Notes under the pieces: generated by a model
Told to the model about the DNA's origin: nothing
Database searches by the model: none
The model's input: only the letters and a program-made list of their open reading frames with translations
Position numbers and translations under genes: made by a program
NCBI RefSeq assembly: GCF_030812885.1
Contig: NZ_JAUSTO010000006.1
Span: forward strand, 62,001 to 126,000
Length of the DNA stretch: 64,000 nucleotides
Direction of reading: 5' to 3'
DNA from: Moryella indoligenes
Lineage (GTDB): Bacteria; Bacillota; Clostridia; Lachnospirales; Lachnospiraceae
Part shown: in pieces, positions 50,191 through 59,094 of the stretch
Layout: every line of letters begins with the position of its first letter
Position numbering within the stretch: position 1 is the stretch's first letter

Positions 50191-50652
50191 ATGAAGAACT
50201 ATACCATCACAGTCAATGGGCAGACTTATGCAGTTCAGGTAGAAGAGGGGATCACCGCAGCAGCGCAGAGCGCTCCTGTTGTCACCATCCCGGCAGCGCC
50301 GGTTTACACTGCGCCTGTGGCTGCTCCGGCTCCGGTTGCGGCGGCCCCCGCGCCTGCGGCAGCCCCAGCCCCTGCTCCTGTACCTGCGGCAGATCCGGCA
50401 CCTGCACCGGCAGCAGCAGCTCCCTCCGGCAGTGCGGGAAGCATCACGGTGGAATCTCCGATGCCCGGAAAGATCCTGAGCATTGAAGCGGCTGTCGGCG
50501 ACAGCGTTGCGGCAGGTCAGACTATCATGATTCTTGAGGCCATGAAGATGGAAAATGAAATTGTGGCTCCCGAGGCAGGAACCATCGCAAGCCTGAATGT
50601 AACCGTGAATCAGGCCGTTGAGGCAGGAGAGGTGCTCGCAACACTTAACTGA
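50191..50652 (+). CDS. Biotin carrier protein (1.3S/gamma type)
   Basis: This biotinyl carrier moves the carboxyl group between carboxyltransferase and pump. The 153-residue protein has an N-terminal MKNYTITVNGQTYAVQVEE, a Pro/Ala-rich flexible linker of about 70 residues (PAPVAAAPAPAAAPAP), and a biotinyl domain with the lysine in ILEAMKMENEIVAPEAG. The linker would let one carrier reach several partners. AAGGAG precedes ATG 50191. It sits between OadG and OadB genes. Confidence 0.95.
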   Translation: MKNYTITVNGQTYAVQVEEGITAAAQSAPVVTIPAAPVYTAPVAAPAPVAAAPAPAAAPAPAPVPAADPAPAPAAAAPSGSAGSITVESPMPGKILSIEAAVGDSVAAGQTIMILEAMKMENEIVAPEAGTIASLNVTVNQAVEAGEVLATLN

Positions 50653-50695
50653 GCCGGGCGTATGACTTCAGCCTGAAACGGAGGAATGAAATAAG

Positions 50696-51847
50696 ATGGA
50701 GTATTTAACAAACACACTCAGTAATCTTATTCATCAGTCCGCATTTGCTTCAATTACCGTGGGCAATCTCATCATGATTGCGGTGGCGCTCGTATTTCTC
50801 TATCTTGCAATTGCAAAGGGATTTGAGCCGCTGCTGCTGGTGCCGATTGCCTTCGGAATGCTGCTGGTGAATATCTATCCAGATATCATGTCAGATCCCT
50901 CGAAGAATCCCGGAGGTGCAGGCGGACTGCTCGCTTATTTTTACAAGCTTGACGAGTGGGGCATACTGCCGCCGCTGATCTTTATGGGAGTCGGTGCCAT
51001 GACGGACTTTGGTCCGCTGATCGCAAATCCGATGAGCTTCCTTCTCGGAGCTGCGGCGCAGTTCGGCATCTATATCGCTTACCTCATGGCTGTACTCATG
51101 GGCTTTAACGGTCAGGCCTCTGCAGCTATCTCCATCATCGGCGGTGCAGACGGCCCGACCTCGATCTATCTCGCGAGCAAGATGGGGCAGACGGAGTACC
51201 TCGGTGCAATTGCAGTCGCAGCATATTCCTACATGTCTCTGGTTCCGATCATTCAGCCGCCGATCATGAAGGCTCTGACTACGGAGAAGGAGCGTAAGAT
51301 CAAGATGGCACAGCTGCGGCCGGTCTCCAAGGTCGAGAAGATACTCTTTCCCATCATTGTGAGCATCGTGGTGAGCCTCATACTCCCGAGCACGGCGCCG
51401 CTCATCGGCATGCTGATGCTTGGAAACCTCTTCCGGGAGTGCGGCGTGGTGCGTCAGCTCACAGAGACGGCGAGCAATGCTCTGATGTATATTGTCGTGA
51501 TCCTTCTCGGAACCAGCGTCGGCGCGGCGACGAGCGCGGAGGCGTTTCTGAAGGCTGATACGCTGAAGATCGTTCTGCTTGGCCTTATTGCCTTTGCCTT
51601 CGGTACGGCTGCTGGTGTTCTGCTCGGAAAGCTGATGTGCAAGCTGACCGGCGGCAAGGTAAATCCTCTGATCGGAGCTGCCGGCGTGTCTGCGGTTCCC
51701 ATGTCGGCGCGTGTCGCCCAGAAGGTCGGTGCGGAAGCGGATCCGACCAACTTCCTGCTGATGCACGCGATGGGACCGAATGTCGCGGGCGTGATTGGAA
51801 CTGCCGTTGCAGCGGGAACCTTCATGGCAATCTTTGGCGTAAAGTAA
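50696..51847 (+). CDS. Sodium-translocating decarboxylase beta subunit (OadB/MmdB)
   Basis: This integral membrane subunit decarboxylates carboxybiotin and exports sodium. The 383-residue protein has about nine membrane segments and the signature regions ILPPLIFMGVGAMTDFGPLI, SIIGGADGPTSIYLASK (with the functional Asp of the GGADGPT re-entrant loop), and LLMHAMGPNVAGVIGTAVA near the C-terminus. These are intact, so sodium pumping is likely. GGAGG lies about 12 bp before the ATG. Confidence 0.95.
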   Translation: MEYLTNTLSNLIHQSAFASITVGNLIMIAVALVFLYLAIAKGFEPLLLVPIAFGMLLVNIYPDIMSDPSKNPGGAGGLLAYFYKLDEWGILPPLIFMGVGAMTDFGPLIANPMSFLLGAAAQFGIYIAYLMAVLMGFNGQASAAISIIGGADGPTSIYLASKMGQTEYLGAIAVAAYSYMSLVPIIQPPIMKALTTEKERKIKMAQLRPVSKVEKILFPIIVSIVVSLILPSTAPLIGMLMLGNLFRECGVVRQLTETASNALMYIVVILLGTSVGAATSAEAFLKADTLKIVLLGLIAFAFGTAAGVLLGKLMCKLTGGKVNPLIGAAGVSAVPMSARVAQKVGAEADPTNFLLMHAMGPNVAGVIGTAVAAGTFMAIFGVK

Positions 51848-51861
51848 AGGAGACTATTTGA

Positions 51862-53274
51862 ATGGATAAGGTTCAGAGAAAGCCGGTTCAGATCTGTGAG
51901 ACTGTGCTGCGTGATGCACATCAGTCCCTGTTTGCGACCAGAATGACGACAGAGGAGATGCTGCCGATCATAGACAAGATGGATAAGATCGGATATCGCT
52001 CAGTGGAGTGCTGGGGCGGTGCGACCTTTGATTCCTGCCTGCGCTTCCTCCATGAGGATCCGTGGGAGAGACTGCGTCTATTGAAGAAGGGGTTTAAGAA
52101 TACTAAGCTTCAGATGCTGTTCCGCGGCCAGAATATCCTGGGCTACAACCACTACGCAGATGACGTTGTGGAATACTTTGTCCAGAAGTCCGTGGCGAAT
52201 GGGATCGACATCATCCGCATTTTTGACTGTCTGAATGACATACGGAATCTGCAGACCGCGGTCAGAGCATGTAAGAAGGAGGGGGCAGAGGCGCAGATTG
52301 CACTGTCCTACACTCTGGGTGATGCTTATACCCTTGAATATTGGGCGGAGATTGCAAAGCATATTGAGGAGATGGGAGCAGATTCCATCTGCATTAAAGA
52401 TATGGCGGGGCTTCTGACGCCGTACGCAGCCTATGATCTTGTGACAGCGCTGAAGAAGTCCACGAAGCTTCCGATCGACATTCACACACACTACACCTCC
52501 GGCGTTGCTTCGATGACGCTTCTTAAGGCGATTGAGGCGGGGGCAGATATCATAGATACTGCGATCTCTCCGCTGGCGCTTGGCACAAGTCAGCCTGCAA
52601 CGGAGGTTATGGTGCAGACCCTGAAGGGTACGGACGGGGATACCGGTCTCGACATTGAGAAGCTCACGGAAGTTGCAAATTATTTTACACCGATCCGTGA
52701 AAAGTATATTGCAAACGGACTCCTGAGTCCGAAGCTGCTCGGTGTCAACATCAACACTCTGCGCTACCAGGTCCCGGGCGGGATGCTCTCCAACCTCTTA
52801 AAGCAGCTGACAGAGGCTCACAAGGAGAACCTGCTTCAGGATGTGCTGGAGGAGGTCGCAAGAGTGCGCAAGGACTTCGGTGAGCCGCCGCTGGTTACGC
52901 CTTCCTCTCAGATTGTCGGAACGCAGGCAGTCATGAACGTGCTGACGCATGAGCGCTACAAGATGGTGCCGAAGGAGTCAAAGAAGCTTGTTATGGGCGA
53001 GTTCGGTCAGTCTGTGAAGCCGGTGGATCCGGAGGTACAGAAAAAGATCATCGGAGATGCAGAGCCGATCACCTGCCGCCCGGCGGATCTCATCGAGCCG
53101 CAGCTTCCGAAATATGAGCAGGAGATAGGACCGTGGAAGCAGCAGGATGAGGACGTGCTCTCCTATGCGCTCTTCCCGCAGGTGGCGCTCGATTTCTTCA
53201 AGTGGAGACAGGCGCAGAAGACGGGAATGGATATCACAAAGGCTGATACGAAGGCAAAGGCATATCCGGTCTGA
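51862..53274 (+). CDS. oadA: OadA/5S-type carboxyltransferase (pyruvate/oxaloacetate)
   Basis: Transfers the carboxyl group between oxaloacetate and biotin. The 470-residue protein has the TIM-barrel carboxyltransferase start ICETVLRDAHQSLFATRM, IRIFDCLNDIRN, the catalytic Lys in SICIKDMAGLL, and the metal motif IDIHTHYTSGVA. The C-terminal PYC_OADA domain (VPGGMLSNLLKQL) is present, but the fused biotin domain of classical OadA is missing; the separate carrier gene supplies it. AAAGGAG precedes the ATG. Confidence 0.94.
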   Translation: MDKVQRKPVQICETVLRDAHQSLFATRMTTEEMLPIIDKMDKIGYRSVECWGGATFDSCLRFLHEDPWERLRLLKKGFKNTKLQMLFRGQNILGYNHYADDVVEYFVQKSVANGIDIIRIFDCLNDIRNLQTAVRACKKEGAEAQIALSYTLGDAYTLEYWAEIAKHIEEMGADSICIKDMAGLLTPYAAYDLVTALKKSTKLPIDIHTHYTSGVASMTLLKAIEAGADIIDTAISPLALGTSQPATEVMVQTLKGTDGDTGLDIEKLTEVANYFTPIREKYIANGLLSPKLLGVNINTLRYQVPGGMLSNLLKQLTEAHKENLLQDVLEEVARVRKDFGEPPLVTPSSQIVGTQAVMNVLTHERYKMVPKESKKLVMGEFGQSVKPVDPEVQKKIIGDAEPITCRPADLIEPQLPKYEQEIGPWKQQDEDVLSYALFPQVALDFFKWRQAQKTGMDITKADTKAKAYPV

Positions 53275-53308
53275 GCTGCACAGAGCAGAAATTGGTAAGA
53301 GACTGATT

Positions 53309-53347
53309 ACAGGGAGTCTTCCGTTCGGAGGGCTCTCTGTTGTTTTT
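53309..53347 (+). terminator. Intrinsic terminator of the decarboxylase cluster
   Basis: ACAGGGAG (53309-53316) pairs with CTCTCTGT (53333-53340), with one G-T pair and an inner TCCG/GGA stem, followed by TGTTTTT. Confidence 0.85.
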
Positions 53348-53450
53348 ACTGTGATTAAGGTAAGAGAAATGATAGAATGTATCTGCCGGGAGAAGCAAGG
53401 AACATTGAGGTAGAAATAGAGCTCTATCAGAACAGGAGAGTTGTTGCGGT

Positions 53451-54470
53451 ATGAGAAAACGGAATGGAATGAGATGCAAAAAGAACGGATGGAAGCGGAG
53501 GCGGGCGCTTTTATTGCTGACAATATTGGTGCTGGCGGGCTGTGCGGAGCAGGAGTGCTCACCCGCAGAAGCAGAAGCTGAAATAGCTCAGACAGAGACA
53601 CAGGCGGCTGCTATGCAGGAAACGAATCAGGAAAAAGAGCTTAAGCCGCAGGAAGCGACACGGACTGTTGAGGTCAGTTACAGCAATATCGCGGATGAGG
53701 AGAGCAGAAAATTTGTGGAGGAAGCGCTTATTAGCGCCGGAGTCTCAGCGGAGCGGCAGAGGACATTCTTTGAGCATGTGGAGCAGTTCAATGCCTGCGC
53801 AGGGGAGGGAGATCTGACAGGAGGCTTTGAGACCGCAGCGGCAACGGAAATAAAATACGACCCCTATGAGCTGCAGGAGCGGTGGCAGGGCCGCCATGAG
53901 GACTTTGAGGGCTATAATTGCAGGATCACAGCCTACGGACTGTATGGAGATGCTCTGACGCTTGACAGCGCAAAACAGATGAAACGTGACAGTCTGATGA
54001 CGGAGAATCTGGACTTTGATTTATATGCCCTGGGGCAGGATGCTTCCGCTGTTCCGACGGAAACGGAGCGTGATAAATTCCTTTCTCTTTATGCAGCTGT
54101 TCCGACAGATGCGACAAAGGATGTAAAGGTTCATGCGGCACATATGCAGGAGGCATGGCGTGCGCGTGGCCTCGGCTTTTCTGCGAGTGAAAAGCTGCGT
54201 CTCATCTCCGTGGTCTTTCATGACAAATTGACAGAAGGACAGGATAAGCTCTTTATCGGGCACATCGGCATATTGCTGCCTCTGGAGGACGGAAGACTGT
54301 GCTTTCTTGAGAAGGTCGCATTTCAGGAGCCCTACCGTGCGAACCTGTTTCAGAACAGAGCGAAGCTCTGCGACTATCTCATGGAGAAATATGATCTTGA
54401 GTATGATCAGCCGGCGGCAGCTCCATTTATTATGGAAAATGCAGAACTGCTGAGCAGGGAGGATGTATGA
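53451..54470 (+). CDS. DUF4300-type lipoprotein
   Basis: The 339-residue protein has a basic start, a hydrophobic signal with lipobox LAGC (VLVLAGCAEQ), a Glu/Gln/Ala-rich spacer, then a DUF4300-like domain: VSYSNIADEESRKFVEEALI, YNCRITAYGLYGDAL and HIGILLPLEDGRLCFLEKVAF. It should be anchored to the outer membrane face; the function is unknown. A TGATAGAAT extended -10 lies near 53370-53378. The stop overlaps the next small membrane protein start (ATGA). Confidence 0.82.
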   Translation: MRKRNGMRCKKNGWKRRRALLLLTILVLAGCAEQECSPAEAEAEIAQTETQAAAMQETNQEKELKPQEATRTVEVSYSNIADEESRKFVEEALISAGVSAERQRTFFEHVEQFNACAGEGDLTGGFETAAATEIKYDPYELQERWQGRHEDFEGYNCRITAYGLYGDALTLDSAKQMKRDSLMTENLDFDLYALGQDASAVPTETERDKFLSLYAAVPTDATKDVKVHAAHMQEAWRARGLGFSASEKLRLISVVFHDKLTEGQDKLFIGHIGILLPLEDGRLCFLEKVAFQEPYRANLFQNRAKLCDYLMEKYDLEYDQPAAAPFIMENAELLSREDV

Positions 54471-54727
54471 AGCAGCTGAGTTTTTATGCGATTTTGAAGC
54501 GCTGGTTCTGTGCGGCCATTCCCCTCATGCTGCTGAATTCTTTCCTGATAAAAAGCTCTCTGCTTGAAAATTTGATCCAGGCGTCGCTGGGAGTTGTGCT
54601 GCTCATTCATCCTGTCTATCCAGAAGCGCTGGGATATCGGTACAGCGTCAAGACGTGCAGGCGCATCATCCGTGGAATTGCCGTGTTTGAAATTCTGCTC
54701 TCATTCATGGTGCGGCATTATTATTAG
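54467..54727 (+). CDS. Small membrane protein coupled to the DUF4300 lipoprotein
   Basis: The 86-residue protein is hydrophobic with probably two membrane segments (about residues 14-46 and 68-83), separated by a charged loop. It starts at the ATGA overlap with the lipoprotein gene, with GGGAGG upstream, so it is likely translated together with it. I do not recognise a family. Confidence 0.6.
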   Translation: MKQLSFYAILKRWFCAAIPLMLLNSFLIKSSLLENLIQASLGVVLLIHPVYPEALGYRYSVKTCRRIIRGIAVFEILLSFMVRHYY

Positions 54728-54759
54728 GAGCTGGCGCAGAATGGAGGTGAGAGGGAGCA

Positions 54760-55716
54760 GTGCAGATTCGAACTCTGTCAGATTATTGCAGAGAGGTCTT
54801 TGGAACGAAACTCTATCGGCTGTCACTGACAAGCGGATGCAGCTGCCCCAACAGGGATGGCACCCTGGGCTATGGTGGGTGCAGCTTCTGCTCTGAGCAG
54901 GGTTCCGGTGAGTTTGCAGCTGTTTTACCGGATATACATGACCAGATTGAAGCGGCAAAGCAGAGGGTGGCACAGAAGCTTCCGAAGGGAGTCAGAAGCG
55001 AAGAGCAGAGGTATATCGCGTACTTTCAGTCCTTTACCAATACCTACGGAGATACCGCACGACTCGTATCGCTGTTTGAGGAAGTGCTGCGGAGGGAGGA
55101 TATAGCGGCGCTCTCAATTGGAACCAGACCGGACTGTCTTAAGGAGGATATGCTGGAGGCGCTTGAGAGACTGAACCGGAGTAAGCCCGTATGGATTGAG
55201 CTGGGGCTTCAGACCATTCATGAGAGAACTGCCCTGCGCTTCAATCGTGGCTATGCGCTGGAATGCTTTGCAGAGAACTACAGCAAGCTGAAGCGTCGCG
55301 GAATTGCTGTGATTGTTCACGTGATACTGGGGCTTCCGGGCGAGAGCCCTGAGGATATGTATGAGACGGTACGATATCTTGCATCGCTCTGCCCGCAGCT
55401 GGACGGCATTAAGCTGCATGGTCTTCATATCTTAAGAGGAACAAGACTCGCGGCAGAATATCTCAGGGAGCCCTTTCATATTATGAGTCTTCCGGAATAC
55501 ACGGAGGTGCTGATTCACTGTCTTAAGCTTCTGCCTGAAGCTGTGGTAATCCACAGGATGACAGGGGACGGTGACAAGCGTCTGCTCATTGAGCCGCAGT
55601 GGAGTGGGGATAAAAAGCGTGTGCTGAACTATATCAACAGAGCACTGCGTGAAGCGAAGAGGGACAGAGGTGATGGTCAGGAGAGTACAGAAGCTTTTGA
55701 AGCAGCGGATCAGTGA
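54760..55716 (+). CDS. TIGR01212-family radical SAM protein (YtqA-like)
   Basis: The 318-residue protein has a radical SAM cluster motif of the widely spaced type (CPNRDGTLGYGGCSFC, with CSCP just before), then YFQSFTNTYGD, IGTRPDCL, ELGLQTIHERT and HVILGLPGESPEDMYET. These match the TIGR01212/YtqA family, whose reaction is unknown; it may act in RNA modification. The GTG start at 54760 is preceded by GAGAGGGAG. It is the second functional unit after the small membrane protein. Confidence 0.9.
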   Translation: MQIRTLSDYCREVFGTKLYRLSLTSGCSCPNRDGTLGYGGCSFCSEQGSGEFAAVLPDIHDQIEAAKQRVAQKLPKGVRSEEQRYIAYFQSFTNTYGDTARLVSLFEEVLRREDIAALSIGTRPDCLKEDMLEALERLNRSKPVWIELGLQTIHERTALRFNRGYALECFAENYSKLKRRGIAVIVHVILGLPGESPEDMYETVRYLASLCPQLDGIKLHGLHILRGTRLAAEYLREPFHIMSLPEYTEVLIHCLKLLPEAVVIHRMTGDGDKRLLIEPQWSGDKKRVLNYINRALREAKRDRGDGQESTEAFEAADQ

Positions 55717-55731
55717 GGGGAGGAGTCAGCA

Positions 55732-56202
55732 ATGGCGATCGATAAGGTAAGAGCATATTTTAAGAAACTGAATATGGAGGACAGAATTCTGGAATTTGAT
55801 GTCTCCAGTGCGACGGTAGAGCTGGCTGCTGAGGCCATCGGCTGCGCGCCGGAGAAGATTGTGAAGACCATGTCCTTTCTTGTGGCGGACAGGGCTGTGC
55901 TCATCGCGATGGCGGGAGATGCCAGAATCTCTAATCCGAAGTTTAAGGAGTTCTTTCATACCAAAGCAAAAATGATACCCTTTGATGAGGTGGAGCGCTA
56001 TGTTGGTCACGCGGCAGGCGGCGTGTGTCCCTTTGCCCTGCCTGACGCAGTCGAGGTATATCTGGATATTTCTCTGCAGCGCTTTGATACGGTGTATCCC
56101 GCCGCGGGAAGCAGTAACAGCGCGGTGCGCCTGACTGTTTCAGAGCTTGTAGCCTGCTGTAATATGAAGTCCTGGGTCGATGTCTGCAAGGACTGGGAGT
56201 GA
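55732..56202 (+). CDS. YbaK/ProX-type aminoacyl-tRNA deacylase
   Basis: The 156-residue protein belongs to the INS/YbaK superfamily that hydrolyses misacylated tRNAs. Features are the conserved Lys in PEKIVKTMSFL, ARISNPKFKEFF, the GGVCPFALP segment and the C-terminal GSSNSAVRLTVSEL. The precise specificity (Cys-tRNA-Pro, Ala-tRNA or other) cannot be told. GGGGAGGAG precedes the ATG, 15 bp after the radical SAM gene. Confidence 0.9.
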   Translation: MAIDKVRAYFKKLNMEDRILEFDVSSATVELAAEAIGCAPEKIVKTMSFLVADRAVLIAMAGDARISNPKFKEFFHTKAKMIPFDEVERYVGHAAGGVCPFALPDAVEVYLDISLQRFDTVYPAAGSSNSAVRLTVSELVACCNMKSWVDVCKDWE

Positions 56203-56205
56203 TTG

Positions 56206-57534
56206 GTGAAGACGCGTATTTCAGATCATTTTACTTACAGAAAGCTCATACGCTTTGTACTTCCCTCCGTCATGATGCTGGTCTTTATCTCTGTCTACGG
56301 TGTGGTCGATGGCTTTTTCATCTCCAACTATGCAGGAAAGACGGCATTTGCCGCCATCAATCTCATTCTTCCTGTTCTGATGATACTGGGAGGAATGGGC
56401 TTTATGATCGGTACAGGCGGCAGCGCTCTCGTCGCAATGTCGCTCGGACAGAAGAAGGAGACAGAGGCAAATGCATACTTCTCCATGCTGATAGAGTTTA
56501 CTGTGGTACTGGGCGTGCTGCTGACAGTGCTCGGGGAGATATTTTTAAGGCGGGTTTCAATTGCACTCGGCGCGACATCGGAGATGCTGCCGGATTGTCT
56601 CATTTACGGACGCATATGGCTGCTCTCGATCGGCCCGTTTATGTTGCAGAGCCTGTTTCAGAGCATGCTGATCACGGCAGGGAAGCCGCAGCTTGGCTTT
56701 GGGGTGACGGTCGCTGCGGGTTTTGCGAATATGCTGCTTGACTATCTCTTTGTTGCAGTGTTTCGCCGGGGCGTTGCAGGAGCTGCTGCGGCAACCGCCC
56801 TCAGTCAGTGCGTAGGTGGTCTGATTCCCCTCATTTACTTTGCGTTTGCAGAAAATGCAGGATTGCGGTTTCGCCCTGTAGGGCTGCGCATGCACCCGCT
56901 TTTGAAGGCTTGTGGAAATGGTTCCTCCGAGCTGATGAGCAATGTCTCCGCCTCCCTCGTAAGCATTGTCTACAATATACAGCTTCTGCGTCACGCAGGA
57001 GAGAACGGTGTTGCGGCCTATGGCGTTATGATGTATGTGAATTTTATCTTTATCGCAATGTTCATCGGCTATTCGGTCGGGACAGCTCCCATCGTGAGCT
57101 TTCATTATGGAGCGGGAAATGCAGATGAACTCAAAAATATGCTGAAAAAGAGTACGCACATTATGGCAGTCAGCGGCGTGCTGATGACAGCAGTGGCGGA
57201 ACTCTTTGCATACAGTTTTGCAAAAATATTTGTCAGCTATGATGCAGGGCTTCTTGCACTGACGGTGCAGGGATTTCGTATCTTCTGTGTCTCCTTTCTT
57301 CTGTGTGGTCTGAATATCTATATCTCTTCCTTTTTTACAGCTTTGAATAATGGTGCAGTATCTGCTGCAGTATCCTTTCTACGGAGTCTGGTGTTTGAAC
57401 TGCTCGCAGTGCTCCTGCTTCCTCTGATTCTTGGACTGACCGGCATCTGGGCTGCGGTGAGCGTCGCCGAGGTGATGGCATTTGCCGTGTCCATGCTCTT
57501 TCTTGTATGGAACAGAGATAAATACCACTACTAA
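56206..57534 (+). CDS. MATE-family multidrug efflux transporter
   Basis: The 442-residue protein has about 12 membrane segments and MATE signatures: SVYGVVDGFFISNYAGKTAFAAINL, MGFMIGTGGSALVAMSLGQ, and a second-half GYSVGTAPIVSFHYGAGN. It would export cationic compounds using sodium or protons. The start is GTG 56206, with GGGAG six bases upstream; a TTG at 56203 is the alternative. It directly follows the deacylase gene. Confidence 0.9.
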   Translation: MKTRISDHFTYRKLIRFVLPSVMMLVFISVYGVVDGFFISNYAGKTAFAAINLILPVLMILGGMGFMIGTGGSALVAMSLGQKKETEANAYFSMLIEFTVVLGVLLTVLGEIFLRRVSIALGATSEMLPDCLIYGRIWLLSIGPFMLQSLFQSMLITAGKPQLGFGVTVAAGFANMLLDYLFVAVFRRGVAGAAAATALSQCVGGLIPLIYFAFAENAGLRFRPVGLRMHPLLKACGNGSSELMSNVSASLVSIVYNIQLLRHAGENGVAAYGVMMYVNFIFIAMFIGYSVGTAPIVSFHYGAGNADELKNMLKKSTHIMAVSGVLMTAVAELFAYSFAKIFVSYDAGLLALTVQGFRIFCVSFLLCGLNIYISSFFTALNNGAVSAAVSFLRSLVFELLAVLLLPLILGLTGIWAAVSVAEVMAFAVSMLFLVWNRDKYHY

Positions 57535-57553
57535 AAAGTGGATATAGAGGCTA

Positions 57554-57605
57554 ATGCAGGAATGAGGCAGGAGTCCTCGCTGAGAATCAGCTCCGCGTCC
57601 TGCAT
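57554..57605. repeat. Long imperfect inverted repeat after the MATE gene
   Basis: ATGCAGGA (57554-57561) and TCCTGCAT (57598-57605) flank an inner GCTGA/TCAGC hairpin (57579-57591). It may be a weak terminator for the MATE gene or mark the boundary of the AT-rich insertion. No T tract follows. The rest of 57606-57760 is AT-rich without features I recognise. Confidence 0.5.
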
Positions 57606-57768
57606 GATAAAGATATTACAGTATCTTATAGGATATTCAGACATCGCAGTTACCAGGAATATATACTCATATCGACTTTGATACAGTTGAGAAATAACTT
57701 TGAATTTGCGGAGAATAAACCTATAAAATTTGTACGGATACTGTAGGGTAGTAAAAGAAATCTTCCTC

Positions 57769-57774
57769 TATACT
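57769..57774 (+). promoter_or_regulatory. -10 box of the AraC-type regulator gene
   Basis: TATACT at 57769-57774 lies about 32 bp before the ATG at 57806; the -35 position shows no good match. AAAGGAGG supplies the ribosome site. Confidence 0.45.
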
Positions 57775-57805
57775 AAAATAAACCGAACGAAAGGAGGTAA
57801 ATGAA

Positions 57806-58648
57806 ATGAATATTATTAAGTCATTTAACAGCACGATTGATTATCTTGAAACCGTTCTTGATGATGAAATCAATGAAAAGAGAGTAAGTCAGTTATCTGG
57901 ATATTCTTATTCAATGTTCAGTCGTTTATTTTCTATTTTGACTGAAACAACACTTTCAGAATATTTAAGGAGTAGAAGATTAACGGAAGCAGCCATTATA
58001 TTAAGAGATACAGATGAAAAAATCATTGATGTTGCATTCAAGTTTGGATATGAATCATCAGATTCGTTTGGAACAGCATTTAAGAATTTTCATGGATTTA
58101 CTCCTTCAGAGGTAAGAAATGGGAAACCATTCAAATTAGTTTCACGAGTGCAGTTGGCACTAAGTGTAAAAGGAGGAAGAAGTATGAATATTACGATTCA
58201 AAAGAAACAAGCATTTACAGTTGCAGGTTTAAACGAACAAAACATCAATTCATCATTATGTCCGAGTGTTTGGGATAAACTATTTGAAAAATATAGTCAT
58301 GATGATTTAGCAATGCTTGGAGAAGGACGAAGCGTAGGTATTTGTCATGATGTAGAAAGTCCGAATTCTATAAATTATATGGCAGGTTATATCATTAGTG
58401 ATGCAGACAAAGCAATAAATATGGGCTTAGAGGTTTTAGAAGTTGAAGAAGCAGAATATGCCATCGTAGAGCTGACAGGAAGTGTTCCAGAGTGTATTCA
58501 TAACGGTTGGAAATATGCGATGGAAGTATTCTTTCCTGAGCATGGATATGTTCATTCAGGAAAGCCTGACTTTGAATATTACTTTGAAGGTGATATGCAT
58601 AGTCCTGATTATAAAATGGAGCTGTGGATTCCGATTGTTAAGGGATAA
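57806..58648 (+). CDS. AraC-family regulator with GyrI-like effector domain
   Basis: The 280-residue protein has an N-terminal AraC-type double helix-turn-helix (LSGYSYSMFSRLFSILT, VAFKFGYESSDSFGTAFKNF, HGFTPSEVR) and a C-terminal GyrI/SoxS-binding-like domain (FTVAGLNEQNI, ending MELWIPIVK). Such proteins sense small hydrophobic ligands and often control efflux or detoxification genes. The gene is strongly AT-rich compared with the MATE gene upstream, so it was probably acquired. Whether it controls that pump is unknown. Confidence 0.88.
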   Translation: MNIIKSFNSTIDYLETVLDDEINEKRVSQLSGYSYSMFSRLFSILTETTLSEYLRSRRLTEAAIILRDTDEKIIDVAFKFGYESSDSFGTAFKNFHGFTPSEVRNGKPFKLVSRVQLALSVKGGRSMNITIQKKQAFTVAGLNEQNINSSLCPSVWDKLFEKYSHDDLAMLGEGRSVGICHDVESPNSINYMAGYIISDADKAINMGLEVLEVEEAEYAIVELTGSVPECIHNGWKYAMEVFFPEHGYVHSGKPDFEYYFEGDMHSPDYKMELWIPIVKG

Positions 58649-58791
58649 ATCTCAGTTTGTGGAGTAGAATATGGGCATAGACTATATCAGACTCTCAGTC
58701 TACAATTATATTGATAATTCAATTAACATATTTATTGATCAATATGAAGATAGATTTACACCGAAACCGAACATAAACAAGGAGAGATTTG

Positions 58792-59076
58792 GTGTCCAAG
58801 CTGATTGATATTAACGCTTATCCGGTCAAAGATTTATTGCCGGTTCTTCTTCAGGATAAGTCGACGAAGAAGAATATTATATGGGCCACAGATGCTTATG
58901 CGGATTTCGGGCCCGGCTACGATGATACGAGCATCATCGCACCCAGTCTGCTCTCAAAGGTTACGCTTCAGCCTCGTATCAGCAAGACTCTGGAAGAACA
59001 GCAGGCGCGGACCCGTAAGAAGGCCGAGGTTATGACGCCTGTCTGGCTATGCAATAAGTACCGCATTTTACAGATT
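58792..59076 (+). pseudogene. Truncated N-terminus of a restriction-modification subunit M-like gene
   Basis: After AAGGAGAG, a GTG (or TTG at 58789) opens a frame for about 95 residues (LIDINAYPVKDLLPVLLQDK, WATDAYADFGPGYDD, LEEQQARTRKKAEVMTPVWL, CNKYRI). This resembles the start of large proteins annotated as restriction endonuclease subunit M. The similarity stops abruptly where the ribosome site and ATG of the phosphatase gene begin. The frame runs in-frame into that gene, so a fusion of about 254 residues could be made. This is probably a deletion scar. Confidence 0.6.
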
Positions 59077-59094
59077 TTTGAAGGAGTTGGGAAT

